A DNA stretch of 64,000 bases from Yersinia nurmii (GTDB lineage: Bacteria; Pseudomonadota; Gammaproteobacteria; Enterobacterales; Enterobacteriaceae): NCBI RefSeq assembly GCF_001112925.1, contig NZ_CPYD01000007.1:1-64000 (forward strand), given 5' to 3'. The notes below the pieces were generated by a model, which was not told where the DNA came from, did not search any database, and saw nothing but the letters and a program-made list of their open reading frames with translations. Numbering within the stretch: the first letter of the stretch is position 1; the number at the start of each line of letters is the position of its first letter. Shown in pieces: positions 47,236 to 57,600 of this stretch. The position numbers were made by a program, and so were the translations under genes.

Positions 47236-48012
47236 ATGAGCACATTAGAAAATGCTTCGGCAGTACTAAAGTTATTTGCCAAACAAAACGTCATGCATGC
47301 TCATCCGGGGATTTCATTTAGCGATGTTATTAACCAATTAGGATTGCCAAAAAGTACGACGTCACGTTTATTAATGACAATGGAATCGGAAGGTTTATTA
47401 GAGCGAGATCCGGATACGCGGCTGTATCATATTGGTCGCTTATTATTATCAATATCCAGCCAATATCTTTCTACGCCTTTAGTCGATATGGCTGCTTCAA
47501 TGATGATTAAATTGAGTCAAATAACGCGCTGCACCGGTTATATCTCTGCGCTGGATGGGCAGGAGATTATGGTTTTGCGAATGTTTCAGGGGCAGCAGTT
47601 TTTACCGGTGGTTACGCCGGTTGGTACGCGCTCACCTGCCGCGGAAACCTCAGTGGGTAGGGCTATTTTGGCTCGCCAGAGTGACGATGAGGTTCGTGAA
47701 CATTTTGGCTCTTATAAACCACGCTCTGCCAATGCTCCGCAGAATCTGGCGGCATTATTAGATAAGCTGGCAACGGCACGCCAGGTTGGCTGGACTTTTG
47801 CTCGTAATGAGACTTTACAAGGCGTTAGCTCAATCGCGACCAACATCAGCAATAAGCATCGCAGTGAAACGATTGGGCTATGTTTGTCTTTTCCGAGTCC
47901 GGATGAACCCCCGTTTTATCCCAGTGAATATGTTGAAGCCTTAATTTCTACAACCAGATTATTAGCTGAAAAATTAAATGATGATTACTGGTTAAAAAAT
48001 AATAATCTATAG
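47236..48012 (+). CDS. IclR-family transcriptional regulator
   Basis: This 258-aa regulator has an N-terminal winged HTH (about residues 5-70: GISFSDVINQLGLPKSTTSRLL, MESEGLLERDPDTRLYHIG) and the IclR effector domain (about 80-250) with TGYISALDGQEIMVLR, SVGRAILA and GWTFARNETLQGVSSIA. It lies directly before the OPT transporter, DUF1177 and aroM genes in the same direction with about 210 bases between, so it is the likely local regulator. The effector is unknown. Confidence 0.88.
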   Translation: MSTLENASAVLKLFAKQNVMHAHPGISFSDVINQLGLPKSTTSRLLMTMESEGLLERDPDTRLYHIGRLLLSISSQYLSTPLVDMAASMMIKLSQITRCTGYISALDGQEIMVLRMFQGQQFLPVVTPVGTRSPAAETSVGRAILARQSDDEVREHFGSYKPRSANAPQNLAALLDKLATARQVGWTFARNETLQGVSSIATNISNKHRSETIGLCLSFPSPDEPPFYPSEYVEALISTTRLLAEKLNDDYWLKNNNL

Positions 48013-48220
48013 CTTGCTAAGACTTATAAATTAAAGTTTTATTTTAAATAATGTTTTTTATTTTCTTTATTTCTCCATGGGAAGACCTGTGAGCCAAATA
48101 AACTCCATTGATAGGAGTTTGGCCATTAATAGATAACCAAATTAGCGCCTCACCAGGGAACTAATATTATCGTGTTATTTGATAGCTAGCGCTAACACCA
48201 GCGAAACTCAGGGAGAAAAA

Positions 48221-49786
48221 ATGCAGCAGACATCAGGGAATCAACTAAGGGATATTGGCACGCTGGTTGTGATGATATTTCTTTCTATTATTGGCGCAAT
48301 TATTGGCGTCCAGTTGATTACAACTTTAGGGGTGACACCCAATACTTCAATCATTGGTGCGTTATTTGCCATGTTATTGGCTCGGATCCCTCTAAAGTTT
48401 TTTCAACGCTATCGATCCATTCATACACAAAATCTGGCACAAACCGTTATTTCGTCGGCAACCTTTGGCGCTGCAAATAGCCTGCTGATGCCTATTGCTG
48501 TTCCTTATGTTATGGGGCAACCAGAGCTAATTTTACCGATGTTTTGTGGCGTCGCCGCCGCGATGTTACTGGATGCCTATTTACTCTATCGATTATTCGA
48601 TACCAAAATTTTCCCAGCAGAAAATGCTTGGCCGCCGGGCGTTGCAGCCGCAGAAGCGATTAAAGCCGGTGACAAAGGGGGCCGTCATGCCTGGCTGTTG
48701 GTCGCAGGCGTAGGAATTGGCGTCGTCGGGGCCATGTTCAAAATTCCGATGGCCGCCTTTGGCACCGCCTTTATCGGTAATATTTGGGCATTGAGTATGT
48801 TTGGCGTGGGATTATTGATTCGTGCCTACATTGAACCCCTTACCGGATTTGATATTAATGCCAATTATATTCCCCACGGCGTGATGGTCGGAGCCGGATT
48901 AGTGGCTCTGATTCAGGTCATTCAGGTGATTCGTAGCAATAAAGTATCGGATAAAACGAACCATACCCAACCGGCAACGGAGGTTCGTAAAGCTCTCGGT
49001 ATTGGTGCCGTGGGCTATGTCGTGATTGCAACCTTGCTGGCGCTGGCTGGTGGGTTGTACAGCGATATGTCTACCGGCATGTTGATTGGTTTTATTTTTT
49101 ATGCCGCTTTTGCCGCTTTTATTCACGAACTGATCGTTGGCATTGCAGCGATGCACTCCGGTTGGTTCCCGGCTTTTGCCGTTGCTTTAATCACACTGAT
49201 CGTCGGTATTTTGATCGGCTTTCCGCCGTTGGCATTATGCATCTTAACCGGTTTTACTGCGGCAACTGGGCCTGCTTTTGCTGATATGGGCTTTGATCTG
49301 AAAGCCGGATTTATTCTGCGCGGATACGGTAAAGATCTGAAGCAGGAGCTGATAGGGCGAAAAATCCAGTTATTTGCGGCGCTGATTGCTTTTGTTATCG
49401 CGATTCCAGTGGTGTGGTTCACTCATATGGGGTATTTCACACAGGATTTAGTTCCGCCGGTGGCGCGTGTTTATGCCAAAACCATTGAGGCCGGTGCGCA
49501 GTCGGGCATCGCGTTTAGCCTGATGATTTGGGCTATTCCAGGCGCAATTATTCAGCTGATTGGCGGCCCAAAACGTCAACTTGGGATACTGTTGGCGACG
49601 GGATTACTGATCAATAACGCGCTAGCCGGCTGGGCCGTGGTACTAGGAATTGCTTTACGCATTTTGATTACTCAATGTTGGGGCGAAAAGGGGCGTACAC
49701 CAATGCAAATTATGGCGGCAGGTTTTATTGCTGGCGACGCATTGTACAGCTTCTTTAGCTCCATTTTATCCAGTAAGGGCAAATAG
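48221..49786 (+). CDS. OPT-family oligopeptide transporter
   Basis: This 521-aa inner-membrane protein has about 12-14 hydrophobic segments. Features of the OPT/YSL family are GTLVVMIFLSIIGAIIGVQL at the start, AENAWPPGVAAAEAIKAGD in the first half and TGPAFADMGFDLKAG later. OPT proteins are proton symporters of small peptides or metal chelates. ATG 48221 is chosen after AGGGAGAAAAA; the frame is open 14 codons upstream from a TTG. It is followed at 44 bases by the DUF1177 gene. Confidence 0.9.
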   Translation: MQQTSGNQLRDIGTLVVMIFLSIIGAIIGVQLITTLGVTPNTSIIGALFAMLLARIPLKFFQRYRSIHTQNLAQTVISSATFGAANSLLMPIAVPYVMGQPELILPMFCGVAAAMLLDAYLLYRLFDTKIFPAENAWPPGVAAAEAIKAGDKGGRHAWLLVAGVGIGVVGAMFKIPMAAFGTAFIGNIWALSMFGVGLLIRAYIEPLTGFDINANYIPHGVMVGAGLVALIQVIQVIRSNKVSDKTNHTQPATEVRKALGIGAVGYVVIATLLALAGGLYSDMSTGMLIGFIFYAAFAAFIHELIVGIAAMHSGWFPAFAVALITLIVGILIGFPPLALCILTGFTAATGPAFADMGFDLKAGFILRGYGKDLKQELIGRKIQLFAALIAFVIAIPVVWFTHMGYFTQDLVPPVARVYAKTIEAGAQSGIAFSLMIWAIPGAIIQLIGGPKRQLGILLATGLLINNALAGWAVVLGIALRILITQCWGEKGRTPMQIMAAGFIAGDALYSFFSSILSSKGK

Positions 49787-49830
49787 CTATGCCGCTGCCT
49801 ACTGAGACCTAATGATGAAGGATATTCCTG

Positions 49831-50784
49831 ATGAGCTTGCAACAAACATTACGCGTTTTTGAATTGATTGATAGTGCCCATGTTTCTGGTCAGGATATCG
49901 TGGAACTGTTTGTTGATTATTCAGGAGTTAAGGCCAGCACGGTCCGTGCCACGGGGCCAAAAGGCAGCACGGATTTTGTACGAATAGAAATTGTGGGAAG
50001 TGCGGGTAAAACTTTGGGCGGCACGGCACCGACGCTGGGCATCATTGGTCGTTTGGGCGGTATTGGTGCGCGACCTGTACGCATTGGTGTGGTTTCTGAT
50101 GCTGACGGCGCCATTGCAGCAATTTCCAGCGCGCTGAAACTGGCGGAAATGCGTAGTAAAGGCGATATTTTGGCCGGTGATGTGGTGATTACCACTCATA
50201 TTTGCCCCAATGCGCCAACTCGGCCACACGATCCCGTCGATTTTATGGATTCCCCTATTGATGACATCACCATGAATAATAACGAGGTGATGCTGGAAGC
50301 GGATGCAATTTTATCAATTGATACCACTAAAGGTAATCGCATCATCAATCATAAAGGCTATGCGTTATCACCTACGGTTAAGCAAGGTTATATCCTGCGC
50401 GTCGCCGAAGATTTGCTGCGTATTATGGAGATGACCAGTGGAAGCCATGCCGTTACATTCCCTATTACTATTCCTGATATCACTCCTTATGGTAATGGCG
50501 TGCATCACCTGAACAGTATTTTGCAGCCCTCAACGGCTACTTCATCGCCGGTGGTTGGCGTCGCCATTTGTACTCAGTCGGTAGTTCCCGGCTGTGGAAC
50601 CGGTGCCAGCCATGAGACAGATATCGCGCTCGCAGTAAAATTTGCCGTAGAAGTAGCGAAAGAGTTTGGCCGCGGAACCTGTCAGTTTTATGACGAATCA
50701 GAATATGCACGGCTTATTGCACTTTATGGCCCTTTGATACATCTACAACAGCGCCAGCCCGAACATGGCGAAGTCGTCCTATGA
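49831..50784 (+). CDS. DUF1177 family protein
   Basis: This 317-aa soluble protein belongs to a conserved family of unknown function. Notable polar and Cys/His-bearing patches are TTHICPNAPTRPHDPVDFMDSPID, ILSIDTTKGNRI, VHHLNSIL and SVVPGCGTGASHETDIALAVKFA, plausible metal-binding or catalytic positions though unproven. The gene lies between the OPT transporter and aroM and overlaps aroM as ATGA, indicating a shared process. A hydrolytic or amino-acid-processing role is an inference from context only. Confidence 0.85.
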   Translation: MSLQQTLRVFELIDSAHVSGQDIVELFVDYSGVKASTVRATGPKGSTDFVRIEIVGSAGKTLGGTAPTLGIIGRLGGIGARPVRIGVVSDADGAIAAISSALKLAEMRSKGDILAGDVVITTHICPNAPTRPHDPVDFMDSPIDDITMNNNEVMLEADAILSIDTTKGNRIINHKGYALSPTVKQGYILRVAEDLLRIMEMTSGSHAVTFPITIPDITPYGNGVHHLNSILQPSTATSSPVVGVAICTQSVVPGCGTGASHETDIALAVKFAVEVAKEFGRGTCQFYDESEYARLIALYGPLIHLQQRQPEHGEVVL

Positions 50785-51461
50785 ATGCGTCATTGGCAAC
50801 ATTAACCATAGGCCAGGCACCGCGCAGCGATATTATGCCGCTGTTATCCCAATACCTACCGTCGGATAAGGTTATGCATATTGGCCTGCTGGATGGGCTG
50901 GATTGGAAGCAGGTGGAGGAACAATATCAGCCAATTGAGCGCGGCGACCATGTGCTGGTTTCGCGTTTGAGCGATGGCACTCAGGTTTCTTTGGATGCAA
51001 ATAAAGTTGAACGAGGTTTACAGCAGAAAATTGAGCAGCTTGAAGTTCAGGGATGCCGCATTATTTTACTGTTATGTACCGGGCAGTTTCATCATTTGAA
51101 AACCCGCGAAGCATTGTTGCTGGAGCCGGATCGCATCATTCCACCGTTGATCGCTGCGATTGTCAGCGATCATCAGGTCGGGATCGTAGTGCCACTCTTA
51201 GACCAAATTGAACAGCAGGCCGCCAAGTGGGGAATGCTGGCTTCACCTCCCTGTTTCGCCGTCGCCAGCCCTTATCTGGCCGATGAGCCGACACTTGAGC
51301 AAGCTGCGCAAACGCTGCTGCAGCAGGGGGCGCAGGTTATTGTGCTGGATTGCATTGGCTATCACCAAAAACATCGGGATTTTTTACAACGTCGGCTCGG
51401 AATACCGGTTCTGTTATCGAACGTGCTGGTGGCGAAGCTGGCTGCTGAACTGATTATGTAA
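50781..51461 (+). CDS. aroM: AroM family protein (Asp/Glu racemase-like fold)
   Basis: This 226-aa protein matches E. coli AroM, which has no proven function. It opens with LTIGQAPRSDIMPLL. Cys99 (LLLCTGQF) and Cys191 (VLDCIGYH) stand at the ends of strands in the two halves, as in the two-cysteine active sites of aspartate/glutamate racemases. It starts inside the DUF1177 stop and ends with a strong terminator. In E. coli aroM follows aroL and yaiA without the partners present here. Confidence 0.9.
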   Translation: MNASLATLTIGQAPRSDIMPLLSQYLPSDKVMHIGLLDGLDWKQVEEQYQPIERGDHVLVSRLSDGTQVSLDANKVERGLQQKIEQLEVQGCRIILLLCTGQFHHLKTREALLLEPDRIIPPLIAAIVSDHQVGIVVPLLDQIEQQAAKWGMLASPPCFAVASPYLADEPTLEQAAQTLLQQGAQVIVLDCIGYHQKHRDFLQRRLGIPVLLSNVLVAKLAAELIM

Positions 51462-51496
51462 CGCTGTGATTAGATAATTCTTCTGTTGTTATCATC

Positions 51497-51523
51497 ACCG
51501 GGGCCGATTGCCCCGGTTTTTTT
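51497..51523 (+). terminator. Terminator of the OPT-DUF1177-aroM operon
   Basis: The stem ACCGGGGC/GCCCCGGT with loop CGATT is followed by seven T. Confidence 0.92.
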
Positions 51524-51662
51524 ACCTCTATTGTTCGCTTTATCAGCAACCACCCCTATGAATTGGCCTGCGATCGCATTTTGTCGTAATAATCAGTGAC
51601 AGAATGAATGCTGTGACCCTAATATGAAATCTCATCAATGATTAGGATGCGGGTGCCAAACT

Positions 51663-51950
51663 ATGCTGAAATTTAATGAATATTTTACCGGGAAAGTGAA
51701 GTCCATCGGTTATGACAGTAGCAGCATTGGGCGCGCGAGCGTTGGGGTAATGGAAGAAGGGGAATATACTTTCAGTACCGCCCAACCCGAGGAAATGACG
51801 GTAATTACTGGGGCATTGAAAGTTTTGATCCCTGGTTCTCCTGACTGGCAGGTGTTTATGCCGGGAGAAACTTTTTACATTCCTGGACAGAGCGAATTTA
51901 ATCTGCAAGTTGCAGAAGCCTCTGCTTATCTGTGCAAATACCTAAGCTAA
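51663..51950 (+). CDS. ppnP: Pyrimidine/purine nucleoside phosphorylase PpnP
   Basis: This 95-aa cupin-fold protein (formerly YaiE) phosphorolyses several nucleosides. Segments [23 protein letters not shown] and [15 protein letters not shown] are typical of the family, and length equals the E. coli protein. It stands alone between aroM and the convergent rdgC, as in E. coli. Confidence 0.95.
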   Translation: MLKFNEYFTGKVKSIGYDSSSIGRASVGVMEEGEYTFSTAQPEEMTVITGALKVLIPGSPDWQVFMPGETFYIPGQSEFNLQVAEASAYLCKYLS

Positions 51951-52007
51951 TCAAAATATTGCCCTCTCCATGCCAGAGGGGGCAACGTCTTCAAATGCGC
52001 GGCAAAC

Positions 52008-52919
52008 TTAGCGTTGTGCTTCGCCACCCAGAGCTTCAATCAGGTTTTTGATCAATGCTGCCAGTTCGCTGGTCATCAGAATAAAATCGGCGTCGAAACG
52101 CTGGGCGAAATCATCCCTATCGATATCATCATTTTGTTCGCGAAGTGCGTCTGAGAATTTCAGACGTTTGAGTGAACCGTCATCAGACAGTACCAGTTGC
52201 ACGCGTTCTTGCCAGTCCAGTGCCAATTTGGTGACTAATTTACCCGCTTCGATATGTACTGCAATTTCATCGCTGACTAAAGCCTGTTTCTTGCAGCGGA
52301 TAATGCCGCCTTCTTCCAGAATAGCCTTCAGTTCTGCTTCGTCCATCAACGCGAAACCGGCAGGTAATTCACCGGAGCGAACCCATTCGGTCAATGTCAG
52401 TTCGATAGGGTTTTCTAAAGTCAAAGGCACGACAGGCAGTGAGCCTAGGCTTTTACGCAGCAACGCCAGCGTGTCTTCGGCGCGTTTGGCACTGGCCGCA
52501 TCGACCATAATCAAATCGTTAACCGTATCAATCCATAGGAATGTTTGGTTAAAACGGCTGAAAGCGCGCGGTAACAGGCTATGCAGAACTTCGTCTTTTA
52601 ACGAGTCTTTTTCCGTTTTCTTCAGTTTGCGGTGCTGCTCACCTTCCAGACGCTCGATTTTGGCCTGTAGCTCTTGCTTAATCACCGGTGAAGGCAGGAT
52701 TTTTTCTTCTTTACGCGCACAAATAATGATTTGCCCATTAACTGTATGGGTTAAAGCATCGCTGTGAGAGCCCATCGGAGGCACCCAACCGGTCTTTGCC
52801 ATATCTTGGCTGCCGCACGGGGTGAAAGACAGGGCGCTTAACTGTTTTTCCATTTCGTCCGCAGACAGTGAAACTTCCCGGCTCAAACGGTAAACCATTA
52901 AATTTTTAAACCACAGCAT
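52008..52919 (-). CDS. rdgC: Recombination-associated protein RdgC
   Basis: This 303-aa nucleoid-associated DNA-binding protein forms ring dimers around duplex DNA and limits RecA access. The N-terminus [16 protein letters not shown] and segments [15 protein letters not shown] and [17 protein letters not shown] are diagnostic. Length equals E. coli RdgC. A short inverted repeat (CCCTCT/AGAGGG, 51962-51980) lies between it and ppnP, but has no T-tract. Confidence 0.96.
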   Translation of the reverse strand: MLWFKNLMVYRLSREVSLSADEMEKQLSALSFTPCGSQDMAKTGWVPPMGSHSDALTHTVNGQIIICARKEEKILPSPVIKQELQAKIERLEGEQHRKLKKTEKDSLKDEVLHSLLPRAFSRFNQTFLWIDTVNDLIMVDAASAKRAEDTLALLRKSLGSLPVVPLTLENPIELTLTEWVRSGELPAGFALMDEAELKAILEEGGIIRCKKQALVSDEIAVHIEAGKLVTKLALDWQERVQLVLSDDGSLKRLKFSDALREQNDDIDRDDFAQRFDADFILMTSELAALIKNLIEALGGEAQR

Positions 52920-53259
52920 AGTGTTATCCCTAGCTCGGGCGCGCTAAAAGCACGCGTGTTAATCAAACGCAGGGCGGCATGATAACGAATTGAAGCCGCA
53001 GTCCCTAGCAAAATAGCGTGATGAATTTGGGTCTGAATCGAAATGTTGCGTGAAAAAGCACTGCAACTCATCGCTTGCTGAGGGTGATGAATTATTTAAA
53101 TTGTCGGTAGCGTCAAATAGATAAATGCAAAGATTGTGAGATGCATAATGATTGTCCAAACTAGTATGCAATAGCTAATAATTGGCACGTCTGAGTTTGC
53201 GGAATGACGCAAAAAATTTCGCTAAAAATAAAGTCATCAGCTCAATGAGGTGAGGCGCA
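52920..53259. other. Intergenic region between rdgC and mak
   Basis: About 340 bases between divergent genes. A 70-codon frame on the minus strand (52959-53171) has no recognisable features and is not called. No specific regulatory site was found. Confidence 0.5.
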
Positions 53260-54168
53260 ATGCGCATTGGTATAGATTTGGGTGGTACTAAAATAGAAGT
53301 CATTGCATTGGCGAATGATGGACGAGAGCTTTTTCGTAAGCGGATTGAAACGCCTCGTCATGACTATCATCAAACGCTATCGGCTATTGCCAGTTTGGTT
53401 ACGGATGCGGAGGAAGCGACTGGCGAGAAAGGAAGCGTTGGGGTAGGTATTCCGGGCACTTTGTCCCCCTTTAGTGGGAAAGTAAAAAATGCCAATTCGG
53501 TATGGTTGAATGGGCAGGCGTTGGATCGCGATTTATCTGATTTGCTTGCCCGCCCAGTCAGACTGGCTAATGATGCTAACTGTCTGGCTGTTTCCGAAGC
53601 AACAGACGGTGCCGGAGCAGGGAAACATTTGGTCTTTGCGGCAATTATTGGTACCGGCTGTGGTTCGGGTATCGCTATTGGCGGGCGTGTTCATTCTGGT
53701 GGAAACGGTATCGCCGGTGAATGGGGGCATAATCCGTTGCCGTGGCAGGATGAGGAGGAACGGCGTTATCAATTAGAGGTTCCCTGCTATTGCGGTAAGA
53801 AGGGCTGTATCGAAACCTTTGTGTCAGGAACGGGCTTTGCTATGGATTATTTTCGTTTAAGCGGCAAGCCATTGAAAGGTTATGAAATTATTACTCTTGT
53901 GGAACAAGGCGATGTGATTGCCGAGCAGGCGATGCAACGTTATGAGCAACGATTCGCGAAATCACTGGCTCACGTGATTAACCTGTTCGATCCGGATGTG
54001 ATTGTATTGGGCGGCGGGATGAGTAACGTCGATCGTTTGTATTGTACATTGCCTGATTTGATACGTCCGTGGGTCTTCGGTGGGGAGTGTGAAACGCCGA
54101 TTCGCAAGGCGATACACGGTGACTCCAGCGGCGTGCGTGGTGCCGCATGGCTGTGGCCGCAGCAATAG
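53260..54168 (+). CDS. mak: Fructokinase (ROK family)
   Basis: This 302-aa kinase phosphorylates fructose and, in E. coli, mannose. The ROK ATP loop is [14 protein letters not shown]; the substrate and catalytic part is [15 protein letters not shown]; and the zinc motif is [17 protein letters not shown] with GHNPLPW before it. Length equals E. coli Mak. The exporter gene araJ, which follows mak in E. coli, is absent; a repeat-bearing spacer takes its place. Confidence 0.95.
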   Translation: MRIGIDLGGTKIEVIALANDGRELFRKRIETPRHDYHQTLSAIASLVTDAEEATGEKGSVGVGIPGTLSPFSGKVKNANSVWLNGQALDRDLSDLLARPVRLANDANCLAVSEATDGAGAGKHLVFAAIIGTGCGSGIAIGGRVHSGGNGIAGEWGHNPLPWQDEEERRYQLEVPCYCGKKGCIETFVSGTGFAMDYFRLSGKPLKGYEIITLVEQGDVIAEQAMQRYEQRFAKSLAHVINLFDPDVIVLGGGMSNVDRLYCTLPDLIRPWVFGGECETPIRKAIHGDSSGVRGAAWLWPQQ

Positions 54169-54668
54169 TGTGATTGCCTGATCATTGCTCTTTCGGGTGA
54201 CTACAGGCATATCAGGAATCTTATTAGGGCAGTTTGGCGGCTAATCGCTTCGTCCGTTGCCCTTGTTTATCTATGGCTATGTTCATACCGAATACATGCT
54301 AAATCTCTACGCGGCGCTTAGTTTCATTATGTATTAGAGAATAGGAATAGCCGCCTTTCTCTACCTGTAATAAGCGGCTATTGGCTGGCGAAAGCGGCAT
54401 TAGATTAATAGTAAACGGTGCTAATTTACCTAATACCTAATACCTAATGCCTAATGCCTAATGCCTAATGCCTAATGCCTAATGCCTAATGCTTAATGCT
54501 TAATGCTTAATGCTTAATGCTTAATGCTTAATGCTTAATGCTTAATGCTTAATGCCACAGACTCCAGATTCAAAGTTCACTAGGCATTCACTCGTTGATC
54601 TGTAGTAATCTTACGGTCTGAGCTTGGATTTCGGCTGCTTCTTGCTTCATCTTTCCATAACACTGCCT
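54169..54668. other. Convergent spacer between mak and sbcC with tandem repeats
   Basis: A 500-base non-coding spacer between two converging genes. Its centre is the heptamer array described separately. No terminator hairpin was clearly seen for either gene. Confidence 0.6.
54430..54555. repeat. Heptamer tandem repeat array, 18 units
   Basis: Eighteen uninterrupted 7-bp units run head to tail in three homogeneous blocks: two CTAATAC, then seven CTAATGC, then nine TTAATGC. Total length is 126 bp. The array is non-coding. Clean blocks of variants point to recent slippage growth. Copy number probably varies between strains. Confidence 0.97.
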
Positions 54669-57600
54669 TTAATTAACTGCAAAAGTATTATCAAGCCTAC
54701 TAATACCTAATCCATTAATTTTCTTAACTTTAATTTGCACCGGGATGCGTTCTTTCATTGCCTCGACGTGGCTGATCACACCGATGGTTTTGCCCGTTGC
54801 ATTCAGGCTGTCGAGAGCATCTAGCGCGGTATCCAGCGTTTCGGCATCCAAAGTACCAAAGCCCTCATCAAGGAACAGCGAATCAATACTGGTTTTATGG
54901 CTGACCAGATCGGAAAGGGCTAATGCCAGAGACAGGCTGACCAGGAAACTTTCACCTCCTGAAAGCGTGCGGGTATCCCGAACGGCATCGGCCTGCCAGG
55001 TGTCTACGACCAGTAACTCCAGTGCATCATTGCTTTTCCGTTGGAGTAAATAGCGGCCATGCAGCCGGTTAAGCTGGTTGTTAGCCAGATAAACCAGATG
55101 ATCGAGAGTCAAACCCTGAGCAAACTTACGGAATTTATCGCCTTCCTTTGAACCGATAAGTTGATTGAGGTAACTCCAGTCGTCGTATTGTTGCTGGTTA
55201 TGTTTTATCTGCTCGAACAGGGCTGATTGGCTGGCTCGTCGATGTGTATCGCTCTCTAACTGATTACGCAGTTCCCCTTGACGCAGGGTGTTAGCTTTTA
55301 GCTGCAGAGCCATCTGCTCTGTGATTCCTTGCCGCTCGCATAAATCGCTGTGTGGGTCGATACCCAACGGGCAGTGTTTCATGTGTTGGTTTAGATTGTC
55401 ATTCGCTTGTTGTAGGCGGATCTGTGCTCGCTGCAAGCGTTCATTCAACTGCTGTTGCAACTGGAGTAAAGAGTGGCGCTGGCTTTCATCTAATAAAGCT
55501 GCGGCAAACGTGACTTCAGTATCAAACACGCTCGCGGCAAGAGCCTGTTGGAATTCGGCCTGAGTTTGGCTGGCCTTCTGCTGATATTGCTTCAACTGCT
55601 GTTCCAGTTGAGCTAATTCACCGCCTAATCGACTCAACTGAGACTGCAACTGTTGCAGTGCTTCGGCGGCGGCCTGTTGCGCTAGCTCGACTTGCTGTTG
55701 TTCTGCTCGCAGTTTTTGCCGTTCGTCTGCAACAACCTTATCGCCAAATAGTCTGTGGCGTTGTTGAATATATTGCTGTAACGCACGGTGTGCCTGACTG
55801 AGCTTTTGCTCTAGATTCAATAATTGGTCGTGGTACTCTTTTTGGTGCTGGCGCTCGCTTTCTATCCGCGTTTCCAGCGTTTTTTGTTGTAATACCAGCT
55901 GTTGCTGAAGCTGCTGGTTCTGCTGCCAGCGCTGCCATTCATATTCCCGTAGATCTAGCCACTCAGTTTGCTGCTCCGGCTCAGGCTGCTGTAGATCGAG
56001 CTTGATTAATGTATTGAGGAAATCCTGTTGCTGTAGTCGATATTCGTCCTGCTGACGCTGGTCGGTCTGCTGTAACTGCAGCTGAGCTTGCTGAATGTTT
56101 TGCAGGCGTTGTTGTTGCAGGCCGACTTCATTCAGGTTCTTCTGCTGATTCTGCTCGGCTTGAACCAATGTGTCTTTTGCCTGCTGATATTGTTGGTTGA
56201 GTTGCTCAAATTCGGACAGTTTCTGCTGACATTTTTGCTCTTCCTGCTCCTGTTGATCTAGCCACGCAGTTAACTGCGTCGGTTCATCCAGCGTGAAATT
56301 CAGAGCTAACCGCGCGGTCAACGCCAGCCAGTTTTGCTGGTGTTCAGCTAACTGCTGACCACTTTGTAGTAATTCTTGTTCCAGACGTGATTTTTGCTGC
56401 TGCAGATTTTCTTTTTCGGCTTTTAATCCGCTGCCCGTCTTAGACAGCTCATCAACCTGTGCGCGTAATGTCTCCACGCGAATCGCAGTTTCGGACGGTT
56501 TTACTGCTTGATATTCAGCTATAGCCGGGTGTTCAAGGGAGCCGCACAGTGGGCAGGCTTCTCCTGACTGCAATTGGGCTCTTTCTGCTGCCAATGTCAC
56601 AATCTGTTTTTCGCGATCCCATAGCGTTTCCAAATCAGCAAGGTGCTGTTTTTGTTGGGCGTATTGCTGTCTTTTTTCTACCAACTGCTGCTCGAGTTGT
56701 GACAGTTTCTGGTTTTGATCAAGCAGATATTGTTGGTTTTTCTGGTGTTGGGCCTGTAGCTGTAAAGCCAGAGGTGATAAGGCAGCGAGCCTCTGGCGGG
56801 TATTTCTTTGCTCGCTAAGTTCAGCAAACCGTTGACGCAATTGTGCCTGAGGGTGCTGTTTTTCCAGCGCCTCCAGCCGTTGTTTGCTGGCTTCAGCCTG
56901 AATTGTGGCTTGCGCCAATGTTGCCTGCTGCTGTTCGCACTGAGCTCTGAGTACGGCGAGTTTCTGTTGCAACTCAACGATATGTGTCGCTTGTTGTTGT
57001 AAAACTTGCTGATTATCAGCGAGTTGTTGACGTTGGCTGCGCTGTTGACGGAACTGTTCTTTCCATAGCGGCAGATGCTTTTCCCAATGTTGATGATGAG
57101 TATTTTGCTGAACGTAGTCAGCTAGCTGTTGCAGCCCCTGATGTGTTTCCACTAGCAGGCGTTCATCTTGTTCAAGCTGTTGCTGGCTTTTCTGCGTTTT
57201 ATTCTGCTGTTGAAGTTTCTCCTCATCGAGTTGCGACAAGGTTTTCCGTTGTTCGGCAATATGGTTGTCTAACGGAATGATATGCTGTTCAATCAGGGTT
57301 TCCAGCTCGCGCTGCCGTTCAACATGCTGTAGCCGGGCGCTGGTGGCCTGTTCCAAGGCTAGCGTCAGCGGCGAGAGCCGCAGCTGTTGTTGCTGTTGCT
57401 GCTGTTTTAAGGTCGCGATATGTTGCAGCGCTTGCCGCAAATCTTGCTGGCAGCGATTCCGTTCTTGTTGCAATGGGCGCAGTTTTTCTGCGGGTTCACT
57501 GCGCGCCAAACGTTGGAGATCGGGCTGTGCCTGTTGATACTCTTCTTCTAGCTGCAGATGTTGTTGAGCGAATTGCTGCACATTATGTTGCAACTGGCGC

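Noticed and set aside
52048-52767. A 239-codon Ser-rich plus-strand frame opposite rdgC
   Set aside because: Ser-rich composition is the antisense image of rdgC codons; no independent evidence.
52959-53171. A 70-codon minus-strand frame between rdgC and mak
   Set aside because: No ribosome site, no hydrophobic or domain pattern, and unrecognisable sequence; left as intergenic.
54430-54555. Tandem repeats considered as a CRISPR array or origin iterons
   Set aside because: Units are only 7 bp with no spacers, and no cas, rep or partition genes are near; it is a simple tandem repeat.
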